Positions 25,648-42,700 of a stretch of 64,000 nt of DNA are shown here, piece by piece. The notes beneath the pieces are model-generated. The model ran no database searches. It had not been told where the DNA came from and was given only the letters and a program-made list of their open reading frames with translations. Location: contig JAODUO010000636.1 of assembly GCA_025642075.2 (NCBI GenBank), positions 20,001 to 84,000 of the forward strand, in the 5' to 3' direction. The translations under genes and the position numbers were made by a program. The first letter of the stretch is position 1. The number at the start of each line of letters is the position of its first letter. Source of the stretch: Ridgeia piscesae. Lineage: Eukaryota; Annelida; Polychaeta; Sabellida; Siboglinidae.

Positions 25648-26371
25648 AATGCAATGCACACAATTGCATATGATACGCTGAAGCGAATGTTCTTACTTTC
25701 GTTTCCACTAGCGTAGCAGACTAAATTAAAACGTTGTCGATTCGTGGTGATTCTCGCATTAGCCGTCATGTTCACAACAGTACGAATCCGCGTCACCATG
25801 TACGTGATTCACGACACCAGAACGGCGGTGTGTCATGTACGTGACGACATCGTCCATCTGCGTTGACGTCAAGTAAACTATGTAATGTCCCGCCACATCA
25901 AGTCCAAACACGACCACTTCCTGTTGGAGAACAACTCGTGATAATTCCCACACAATGTTAAGTTTGGAATTCACATGCCAACGCCTTCCTGAAACCTCCG
26001 TATTGCGGACACATGACGCAGTGTCATATTTGGATACTCAAAACACAATTGTTCAAATCCATTGTAACGAAAACATTGCGCAAGTTAAGTCAATGTTCAC
26101 TTTCCGACTGAAAATTCTTTTTTGTCTTAGCTGAATATAACACTAACTTATTAACATAATAACACATGTTGGTAACTTAATGGCAACTTGTTACCTTTGA
26201 TAACATCGTGGCATACATTACATCAATGCGATTGAGGTAAAGCAAATTATTGTTCAAGATTCGACATTACAAAATGTGTCAAAGTGTTATCTGCCACAGA
26301 CACTGCTACCTCGTAACCTTAGTAACTCATCCACTGCACGAATTGCATTCTGTTGCAAAATCTGGCTGTAG

Positions 26372-28393
<2,022 letters not shown>

Positions 28394-28556
28394 GATGGTG
28401 AGTGTTTCAAACTAACCTTTCTTGCTTTCCTTTAACAGTAAACCATGTGCGAGGGAAAGTTCTTTATCATCCGGAGCCAGTTGAATGGCCTCGTTCTCGA
28501 TATCAAGGACAACACGTGCTTCCCGGGCAACCATGTTGTCACGTGGGAGCAAAATT
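28394..28556 (+). pseudogene. Truncated duplicate of the lectin's first coding exon
   Basis: From about 28394 the sequence repeats 28746-28908: intron end (CTTTCCTTTAACAG), TAAACC, the start codon (28445) and the first roughly 37 codons (MCEGKFFIIRSQLNGLVLDI...). Identity is near-perfect, then the match stops abruptly after GAGCAAAATT and the frame runs into unrelated sequence ending at 28636. The QxW-type region and the donor are lost. It could be a non-functional exon copy or an alternative truncated first exon. Confidence 0.75.
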
Positions 28557-28796
28557 ACGAATGTTTACACGCATGTGTGTCTAATATACACATGACATCT
28601 CCTGCTCGTTGTCTCCCTCATTCTCGCGCACTTTGATATACTAATCAAATAAATCGACCAATCAGATCAATCGACGATACATGTATTTTGTGAACTTGAA
28701 AACGACGTTTCTCATGATAAAGACATGTTTTACTGTAGTGTTTTTGATGGTGATTGTTTCAAGCTAACCTTTCTTGCTTTCCTTTAACAGTAAACC

Positions 28797-32592
<3,796 letters not shown>

Positions 32593-32662
32593 GCGAAGAG
32601 TCATCTGTCTCTTTTGGTCATTTGCGTAGACTTGGTACAGCGTTCAGTTAACTTAGTTTCAA

Positions 32663-32668
32663 ATTAAA
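32663..32668 (+). terminator. Possible lectin poly(A) signal (ATTAAA)
   Basis: ATTAAA lies 71 nt after the stop. A canonical AATAAA also exists further on at 33056-33061, so the end of the transcript is uncertain. Confidence 0.35.
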
Positions 32669-34478
32669 TCACAAAGACAAGCTTTTGTATGCATTGTTTC
32701 AGTTGTAATTGTAAACATATTTATGCTCTGCTACTGAAATAACTGCATCCTAGCAACATTTAATAGAACAGTTCAATATTTGTGCTGGATTGAAAGCGAA
32801 CTGTTGTGGACAACTCACGTGACAGAAGACATTAATTGAGAAGAGCAACAAACCAATCTGGCAACTGATGTTTGTGTACGTGTCATTTACGCAATTGGTG
32901 TGAAACTGCAACGTATAAATATTCGCTGAAAATTGCCTTCTTGAAACAAACTGGTGTTTTCCATATGAAAGAAATATGTTTACCAAGATTTTCAGATATG
33001 TGGTTTGTAACTGTATGTGTCTATGTCATTAATTACATCATTCACGTCGACTACGAATAAAAATACATACAGAATTTCGAATGTACGGTAAGAACGCTCA
33101 CTTGCCGGTGACGTGCAGTGAGTAATTAGGCACACACGATAAGTTCCCACCCGGTTGAGGGGTCCGCTAGGGGAAAATAGCTGCGCTTTATTGCACTGCT
33201 ATCCCACGCAAGCTGCCTTCCATCGACCGGAAGAAAGTTGTTACCAATACACTTCCTATCACTATCACCCCGAGAGCAAAATTCCTCAACTCTACTCGCC
33301 TTCGATAAGAAAAATTTACAATCCCACACGAGAGGCGAAATTTCCCACACGAACTACAATTCGACGCTACACATGGCATGCAAATGTGATGGGTGTTTAA
33401 TTTTAATGTCCTGTATCAAAATCCACATTGCACACGCACGGGCACGCGCACGCGCACGCGCACGCGCACGCGCACGCGCACGCGCACGCACGCGCACGCG
33501 CACGCGCACGCGCACGCACACGACACGCACACGCACACGCACACGCACACGCACACGCACACGCACACGCACACGCACACGCACACGCACACGCACACGC
33601 ACACGCACACGCACACGCACACGCACACGCACACAGCACACGCACACGCACACGCACACGCACACGCACACGCACACGCACACGCACACGCACACGCACA
33701 CGCACACGCACACGCACACGCACACGCACACGCACACGCACACGCACACGCACACGCACACGCACACGCACACGCACACGCACACGCACACGCACACGCA
33801 CACGCACACGCACACGCACACGCACACGCACACGCACACGCACACGCACACGCACACGCACACGCACACGCACACGCACACGCACACGCACACACGTGTG
33901 CCCGCGAATACACAGACATGTACGCAAGGAACTTCAAAACATGTAAGGTGTAAACAATGAGGAAAAGGGAAAAACCATTACACAATTCCACATAAATCAA
34001 TCGACTGCTGCCAATAGTTGATGGAAACTAAATAATATGTCACATCACCAAAGAGTGCTCTTCAAAGACAGTACAGCGACGACTGCTGTCACACTGGCCT
34101 GCAAGAATACTCTACATTATATATTTATGAGAGCCATATGTTTGGACAGTGTGTCAATTGGTAGTGTAAAATTGTGTATGTGTGTGTGTGTGCGTGCGCG
34201 CGCGTGCGTGCGTGCGTGCGTGTGTGGGGCCTATTGTTATAATCAATAAGTTCACAGACAACACTGAAATGGCCGCAGTTTGAACTCGACAAAGTTATAT
34301 ACTTGCACCGAAATCCCGCTTCCGTGTATGTACGAAATGATAACAAAACCTTACATTCTACACTGGATATTGTTAGGAATGTGGAACGGTAAAGCACTTT
34401 AGTTCCGTAAAATAATAAGATTGAAGAAACTGCCACAACAGGAAACAGTAAGTATCTTCTTGGAGGGGCAATAAATAA

Positions 34479-34529
<51 letters not shown>

Positions 34530-35263
34530 CGCGCGGGCGCATGCGTACGTGCATGCCTGTGTGCGGGCAGACGGACCTGCGCGCATATATGTGTTTGTAT
34601 GTGCGTTGCGTGTATGTATGCGCGCCTGTGCGTGTGAGGGGAAGGATGATAATAAAAAATAGTTGAGGCTTCTTCAAAGTACGTATCAGCAAGATTACTG
34701 TAACAGTAATTAACTCATTGCTCTCTTATTTTCCGAAGTAGTAACCACTTTGTAATCCGCGCCCCATTCAGGGTGTCAAATTCTTCTTCTTTAGAAGGAA
34801 CTACTCAAATGTATTTGGTTCTGGGATATGGTTATGGACATCGTAATAATATTATGTGGTAGCGACTGGCGGGTCGTTCGAACTTAATCACTAGATGGCA
34901 GCATTACTATTTCTCTAATTCCACCTTTCAACGCTACGTGTCGCTGGTTACAACACGTGTGTTGTTTGACGTTTAATGCCCGTTTACTGAGTATATCCCA
35001 GCAAAATATTTACAGTCACTTGTCAGCACGGGGCACTTTGACTGACAGTATATTGATGTACGTATTAAATGCAAGTACAGTCACCTTGTACTTTATACTA
35101 CTGTAAAATTTACAAATCAGAGTAACACAACTGGGCGATAATATAGTTACAGTCCATGCGGTACACGTTTAAAATATCGGAGGATTTTGCATTCTCATAT
35201 CCTTTTGCATTACGCAAATTACGAATAAATCGGTCACTGAATATTTGTATATGATTCTACCAT
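32669..35263. other. Intergenic stretch dominated by CACGCA/CACGCG arrays
   Basis: About 460 bp of hexanucleotide repeats occupies 33428-33895. Mixed GT/GCGC tracts occur at 34172-34226 and 34479-34640. Otherwise it is AT-rich sequence in which I see no gene. Confidence 0.7.
33428..33895. repeat. (CACGCG)n-(CACGCA)n hexanucleotide array
   Basis: CACGCG units to about 33520 are followed by about 60 CACGCA units with a single interruption near 33632 (CACAGCACAC). All six frames stay open through it. The repeats are alternating purine-pyrimidine throughout. Confidence 0.95.
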
Positions 35264-35334
35264 ACGAATAAACAAATTATTTGAGATAATATACAATAAT
35301 GGCCTACGTTGACGGGTAACCAATTAAAATATTA
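35264..35334 (+). repeat. 71-bp inverted repeat, left arm
   Basis: An exact reverse complement is found at 36886-36956. The arm starts ACGAATAAACAAATTATTTG and ends CAATTAAAATATTA. The arms bracket LYAR coding exon 1. Confidence 0.93.
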
Positions 35335-36300
35335 GAACACCGACCTGTGTTTCTAAACATTTAAATATCTTATACAGATACCAAAAGGTGGCGCCACTTC
35401 ACTCATTAGCCCAGGGCAGTGGCAGTGTCTTCATCTCACTTCTTTGCCCTGTTGTTTGATGATATCTTTATTTGAACTAATTACACAGCATATCATCAAG
35501 GTTACAGGCGTAATTATACAGGACAATTATACATGTAATTATACAGGACAAACAAATTTCAGGAAAAGATGTTTGTCGTAACCAACTGACCATGCAGTCA
35601 AGCTCGTGTTTGTAATAATGCTGACAAGTTTGTACTAAGAATGTGCCATCATATATTTACATGTATTTACATTTACATAATTTATCAATAAACAAAGGTT
35701 AGGGCCGGGGCAACCCCAATGTCATTGACAAGGGAAGAACATGTAATCATTCAGTTGCAACAATTTATCAATGTTTTAATGATTTGGGATTCAGTTACAT
35801 TCAGGTCTGTGAGTGTGAATGGATCAGGGTGACTTGGGAGTCGGGCCACTTCTGAGAAAAGATTGATAGGTTGCTATAGGGTGGGGTAAAGTGGATGATA
35901 TTGATCTTTACCAGACAGCCAGACTAGTTGGCACTGACTGACTTGGTTGGCATGTTTACTAGTCCACCTTAATCTTTACTAGTGTACAGACTAATAGACT
36001 AATGGGTAGTTCTACCCCTGTTATATCAGTCGTCAGTACCTTTATTGTATTGTATTGTGTGTGTGTGTAGATATATATATATATATATACGCTATGTAAC
36101 AACATGTTAATGTACACTGTATATATATATATATATATACACAGTGTACATTACACATGTAATCTGGTTACTACAGTATTGTATCACACTGTATATTGCA
36201 GTATATCAGCACATCTCTTTATCATTACATGTATAACCCTAATTCAATGCCTTGTAAATTTTTATACTTGTCTAGGTCCAATTGTATGTACCCCTGTATA
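35335..36300. other. Upstream region of LYAR, TA palindrome
   Basis: No exon could be recognised. A TA-cored palindrome (AATGTACACTGT...ACACAGTGTACATT) spans about 36108-36150. The LYAR promoter and any 5' UTR exon probably lie here or further left, but no TATA/CCAAT arrangement stands out. Confidence 0.5.
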
Positions 36301-36370
36301 AACGTGGTATTTGGTACTCACCTGGCTGTTGTTATTGAGTTAGTGTAAACACAAAGGTGTTGCGGTGTGT

Positions 36371-36620
36371 TGATACTCATCTGGTGGTGTTGTAGACATG
36401 ATGGTGGTGTTTGCGTGTGTTGATACTCATCTGGTGGTGTTGTAGACGTGATGGTGGTGTTTGCGTGTGTTGATACTCATCTGGTGGTGTTGTAGACGTG
36501 ATGGTGGTGTTTGCGTGTGTTGATACTCATCTGGTGGTGTTGTAGACGTGATGGTGGTGTTTGCGTGTGTTGATACTCATCTGGTGGTGTTGTAGACGTG
36601 ATGGTGGTGTTTGCGTGTGG
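36371..36620 (+). repeat. 50-bp minisatellite containing the LYAR start region
   Basis: Five nearly identical 50-bp units start at 36371, 36421, 36471, 36521 and 36571. A diverged sixth lies upstream. Each unit contains TTGTAGACGTGATGGTGGTG, that is, an acceptor-like TAG and an ATG. The last unit runs directly into LYAR codons. Confidence 0.93.
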
Positions 36621-36725
36621 GTCGTGTGGTGACCCAGTCAAGAAGAACCAGGTGGAGAAACACTGTCAGTTCAAGTGTAAGGACTGCAACATCCTCTCCT
36701 GCATCGACTGTGGCAAGGACTTCTG
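36601..36725 (+). CDS. LYAR: LYAR coding exon 1
   Basis: ATG GTG GTG TTT GCG begins MVVFACGSCGDPVKKNQVEK, with the first zinc-finger half. The donor is TTCTG|GTTCGT (phase 2). The AG of TTGTAG at 36594-36595 could be an acceptor five bases before the ATG. Confidence 0.93.
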
Positions 36726-39700
36726 GTTCGTGTTTATCTTCCGGTTCTTGATATAAAAAAATTGTCAGAAAATAATTGCGCCATTCTTGCTTGTGCCATA
36801 TTACTTTCTTCGAGGCAAACCAGCCAAATTTCAACTGGGTGGTTATTGGCAAAAATTGCATTGTTGTTTCTAACAACAGGACAAATAATATTTTAATTGG
36901 TTACCCGTCAACGTAGGCCATTATTGTATATTATCTCAAATAATTTGTTTATTCGTGCAGGTTAAATATAACAAATTAATAGAGTATAAAATTACTATTA
37001 ATTAAAAAAATCAAAATCACATTGTTAATGGCTACTGTTCTGTTTTTTTCTTGTATACACAATTATTCTGTTAAAATAAAATTCCACATTATACGATTTG
37101 CTTATTATGTTATGATGATGGTTAAATTTGTAGGGGAGACTCGTACAAGGAACACACAAAATGCATCAGTGAGGAGGAGAAGTATTCGGGCAAAGATTTC
37201 AAGCCACGCCCAGGAGCCAACAAGGGAGAGGCAAAACAGGAGGCCTGGTTCAACGTAGGCCTGATACATCAACACAATACAGAAACACAGTTCATCATCA
37301 TTGTGCAGCCGTAGTGTCCTGTGGTTGGGCAAAGGCCTCAGCATGCTCTTTCCACATCTGCCTATCTTGCACTATCCTGTGCCAGATGGTACCCTTCCAG
37401 TAGTCTTCTTGTTCGTCTCTTCATCATCTCGCCGGTCTTCCTCTAGAGCATTTCCCATCGTAGGGTTTCCAGGTGGTGATATGTGATGTCCATCTTGTAT
37501 CTTCAGACATACCGTACCACTTCTGTGTTCTCATTTGTATTTTTTCTTCCCAGATGTTTGTTTTTCTGCCCCGGTATATATTGTTTATTAACATACTTCT
37601 TTCCATCTTTGTTTGTGCAGCTGCTAGCTTGTTCTTTGCCTGGCTGGTGAGTGCCCATCTTTCCTCCCCATTGTCATTGCCAGCAATGAGTTGTAGACTT
37701 GTCTCTTCAAGCAGGTTCCAATGTTACCCTTGAAAATGTCATAGTGCTTGCTTGTTCATCCGGCATGATTCTTCTCTGAATCTCCTTGTCTTGTTTTTTG
37801 GTGTCTGGTGCTGTGTGTGTGCGAGTGTTTGTGAGTGTGTGTGTGTGGTGCTGTGTGTGTGGTGCTGTGTGTGTGTGTGTGGTGCTGTTTGTGTGGTGTG
37901 TGTGTAATTACACACCATAATATTGGTTTTGATGATGATTAAGAAACAGTTTCAAAACCATATTAAAATACTGGTTCAGCAATATACTGGCATATGGTTC
38001 ACAGCTCAAGTCTCCTCCAACATTCTCTACCCCTCTCTCACTTTCACTTTCATTCTACACTACTCTTTCAACACCTCCAAATGTCTTGATGATTTCAGTC
38101 AAATACTAGACTATAGAGTTAGTTATTACACAAAAATTACAAAGAAGAAGGGGAACAATTAAGGGCTTGGTAAATAGAAATAATTTCTATAAACAAATTG
38201 GATAGGATCAATAACCCCCACCGACCACTCATCCAAAAAAAATTGGAAAGGCCCACAAGTGCAGCAATACATGTCAGTGAAGTAGCAAAGAAAGAAAGTA
38301 TTTTATTAAAATAAATGGTCTTGCATATCATGTTTGTCACATGGAACATTTCTACTCTATATTATTTAGAAATAAATATATATTTTAACATTGCATATGT
38401 ATTATTGTCAGCATTTTGCCATGTACATAACACAACTAATAGCACTAGCATATGTTGAGGTAATATTGTCACTGTTTTAATATTCAGTACTCATTTCCCA
38501 AAAAATTGCACAAATTTGATGATTGAGTAATTAATATCTTATGAAGGACTTTAATTCCAGGTTTTTTTTGAAAGAAATTTTCTTCTTTTGCCTGCCGCAA
38601 ACTTGAGAACCACAACACGGAACTGTTTGTTGTAGCAAGTTCAGCAGGCGATTGATGCTGCCCACAGCTCCAACCACACACTGAAGGAACTCCTGGAAAG
38701 GCTCAAGGAATTCCCCAACATTCCTCGCAAGAAGGCAAAGTTTGAGGCATGTGAAACCATCAATTTCTCTATTAAACTGTATAAGCAGTGTTGGATTCTT
38801 TTCTGCTGCAAAATAATGTCCGTATTCTGCAGAATGTTGGTAGCAAATGTACAAGTTGTACGTTTGTTTGACTCTTGTAACATTGGTATGGATATAACAT
38901 ATTTATTATATTAACCCTGCGACCGGCCAGCGAAAATCCTCAGTTGCATACTGCTACAAAATAAAAATCATAACTAAGCAACTTTTTCATAAAAATATGA
39001 ATGAACTCTTTATTATAATAAAAATATACTATCTCTATTATGTCAGCTAATCATGGTGATATTATTAGTTGAACGTCATCCAAAAAAATACGGGGAAAAC
39101 CAAACGCACTATCGTGCTCCCAAATAATTACTGAACGGACAAATTTCCTACTTCCTGTGAGACAAATGTAGCCATACATTTTAGCTGCTAAATAAAATTA
39201 AAATGAATCAAATCCATTGAGAACTTTTATTTTCAAGATTGTTTTTCAATATCGAGGTAGGCCATTTTAGGTCGGTCAATTGCTGTTACATTCGCCTCCG
39301 ACACAAACTCACGGTGCAAGCGGTGAAATGTTGTGATGACAAATGGTCAATTTTTCAGACCAAAAAGCATCCGAAGTCATTCTAACTATTTCAACTAGTA
39401 TAATAGTCATATTCGTGAATACTGTCGGTTGTCTTGTTGAAAGGTAGACGCGGACACTTCAGATAATCCGAAGTAAACATTTGAATCGAGAAAGTTCTTT
39501 GCCATGAACGTCCGCCATCTTGTTGTTTACTTCTGCTCCGGTGGGAAGATGACGCAGTGTTTGAAAGCTTGGTTCTGATTCACTGGACCAGCCAGTCCAT
39601 TTGTTTATTTTTCCCAGACTGGGCAAGAACAGAGCTTTCTATTGGTACCACGTATGCGGGGGTTGGGCCTTTGTGAATGGATGCGTAAATTTATCACAGA

Positions 39701-42700
39701 AGGCGTAGTAAACCACCCAAATTTGGGCATCAACTTTGTCACATGTTTTGTCCGGCCGCGTGCAGCTAGCTGTCATTCAATCTGCTCATGAATAAATATA
39801 CACCATCTTGAAAAATCTGTCAGCCATTCAATGATACCAAATATGCGTGGGTCGGTTACTGAATACGAAAACTGTTTTTATGAAGGAAGGTGTCTCAGGC
39901 TGATTAATCGGCCATGGCTGGTCGCAGGGTTAAGCAAGCAGTATGCTTGGCAAATATTTGAGATGTTAAAATAGACAAAAAGTCATCCATATTATGCATA
40001 CACCCAACTTAACCAAGTTTACAGAAACTACATTGTTGCCAACTGAGTTGGTCAATTTTTGTTGGTAAAAGTAAAGACATGCCTGCATCTAACTAATTCC
40101 ATCTGATATACAACCGAGTACTGAATAAATGGTCATACATCAGCAATACAATTTGCTGTATATAATTATTAAAGTATCTGTTATCTGAAATTTTTATTAA
40201 ATACACAGATAAAACGATATATCGGTTTACTTAAAGTCAGTCGTGTCTACCCGGTAGTTTTTATAAGTCAAAGCAAATTGGAAACAGTTCTCACGGATGA
40301 GGCTATCGTAATTGGCAAAGTCTGTAAACTAGTTCAATTCAGCTAAATTCTGCACTTTCGTAGTGGATCTGCCATGGATCTGCCTGGCAAACAGCCCTGT
40401 AACTATCACCATATTGTGACTGACATATTGTACCATGAGGATGCTGTGTTATTACTTCATTTACTTTGTCTTGTAGAACTTTCTCAAGAACAGTATGCGG
40501 GTCAGGAATGCAGCCCTGGTTACCCAGGCTTGGGATGCCATCAGCATCTCTCTGACAGTGAGTACCTGTAGGTCTTGCCGTCTCTCTAATCTCTGTCAGT
40601 GAGTACCTGTAGGTCTTGCCGTCTTCTAATCTCTGTCAGTGAGTACCTGTAGGTCTTGCCATCTCTAATCTCTGACAGTGAGTACCTGTAGGTCTTGCCA
40701 TCTCTAATCTCTGACAGTGAGTACCTGTAGGTCTGCCGTCTCTCTAATCTCTGTCAGTGAGTACCTGTAGGTCTTGCCGTCTCTCTAATCTCTGTCAGTG
40801 AGTACCTGTAGGTCTCGCCGTCTCTCTAATCTCTGTCAGTGAGTACCTGTAGGTCTCGCCGTCTCTCTAATCTCTGTCAGTGAGTACCTGTAGGTCTTGC
40901 CGTCTCTCTAATCTCTGTCAGTGAGTACCTGTAGGTCTTGCCGTCTCTCTAATCTCTGTCAGTGAGTACCTGTAGGTCTTGCCGTCTCTCTAATCTCTGT
41001 CAGTGAGTACCTGTAGGTCTTGCCGTCTCTCTAATCTCTGTCAGTGAGTACCTGTAGGTCTTGCCGTCTCTCTAATCTCTGTCAGTGAGTACCTGTAGGT
41101 CTTGCCGTCTCTCTAATCTCTGTCAGTGAGTACCTGTAGGTCTCGCCGTCTCTCTAATTTTCAGTGGGGTATGTATGATCAAAACGCCCAACTCTGTCAG
41201 TGAGTACCTGTAGGTCTCGCCGTCTCTCTAATCTCTGTCAGTGAGTACCTGTAGGTCTCGCCGTCTCTCTAATCTCTGTCAGTGAGTACCTGTAGGTCTC
41301 GCCGTCTCTCTAATCTCTGTCAGTGAGTACCTGTAGGTCTTGCCGTCTCTCTAATCTCTGTCAGTGAGTACCTGTAGGTCTTGCCGTCTCTCTAATCTCT
41401 GTCAGTGAGTACCTGTAGGTCTTGCCGTCTCTCTAATCTCTGTCAGTGAGTACCTGTAGGTCTTGCCGTCTCTCTAATCTCTGTCAGTGAGTACCTGTAG
41501 GTCTTGTCGTCTCTCTAATCTCTGTCAGTGAGTACCTGTAGGTCTTGTCGTCTCTCTAATCTCTGTCAGCGAGTACCTGTAGGTTTCTTTAGTAGGTCAC
41601 TAATTTTCATTGTGAGGTATATATGATCGAAAACAGCCAACATGCAAGGGGGGAAATGTCTATTCTGGAATTGTATAAATCAACAACAATTAACAAGTTT
41701 TGTTACATGTAATTATATAGTGCAGACATTTGTTAAGTTTGACAGACTCTCAAAAACCGAAACAAACAATTCTACCTAATTTACCCAACTGGGTGTGGAT
41801 ATTTGGTTTAAAATTTCTGGCTGGGTATTGTAAGTTAAAGTAAAAGGTAAGTTCTCATGTAGCGCAGTATCCAGTCCTCAGGATTACTCAAAGTGCTTTT
41901 ACACTTTACTTCCCTGGCAGACCTGTTCAATCAAACACTGTCTCAACGTCTCTGGGAAACATCCAGCCATATATTGCAATTAGTGTGCGAAGGCTGCTTG
42001 TACACATGACCACCACTGTCTATAGCCAGGTACTCATGTGTACAGCTGAGTGAAATGGAACAAAGTAGGGTGAAAAAACTTGCCCAAGGTTTTTACACTG
42101 CAGCACAGGATTTGAAACCCGGGTTGTCTTAGTCGAGTCCGAAGCTCTACCCATGAGACATTGCTCTCAAGTGTATTTCTGTGTCGCCTCACAATGCGAG
42201 TTAATTAATTGCAATCGAGATTGACTGAGCTAATGCTCACAGACATCAGCAGTGCAGACAATAAACTGAACAATGACCTTAATTGGATTGATTTAAGTCA
42301 TGTCTTACTTTGAAAACAGTGTAATAAATACTTAGGTGCATTGCCTACCCCTTTTCTTGTCGTTGACATTGTTTATATGCGTCATAGGAGCACTGGCTAA
42401 CAATTTCAATACACTATTATCGCCTATCATATACGTTCCACCAAACATTCAAATCTTGTAGAACAAAGTACAATCCATTTACATCTATCCAAATAACATT
42501 TGAGTCCATTAGACATGTAAATAAAAGATGTTCTTCATAACGTATGCTTATTTAAATATGTCCCCCATCATGCCTTTAAATTAAGTCCACCCATAAATTG
42601 TTAATTATGCACATCTTTTGAAATTATTTTGTTAAGATCCTTTAGTAGAATCGAGGAAATAGTTGTATTTGTGTCTGCTGAATAAACACACAAACATCGT

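Larger units (their letters stand above)
22171..26371. repeat. Tandem duplication, copy B (about 4.2 kb)
   Basis: Second copy of the 17814-22170 unit. Differences are mainly single substitutions, microsatellite length changes (TA array at about 23600-23669 versus 19440-19485; GTGC array 25059-25136 versus 20888-20931), a roughly 190-bp segment lacking near 23148 and a short deletion near 24365. High identity in the non-coding parts indicates a recent duplication. Confidence 0.93.

Noticed and set aside
33354..34000. Several 170-240 codon frames of alternating His/Thr, Arg/Val or Ala/Cys
   Set aside because: Hexanucleotide repeat without stops in any frame; no coding evidence.
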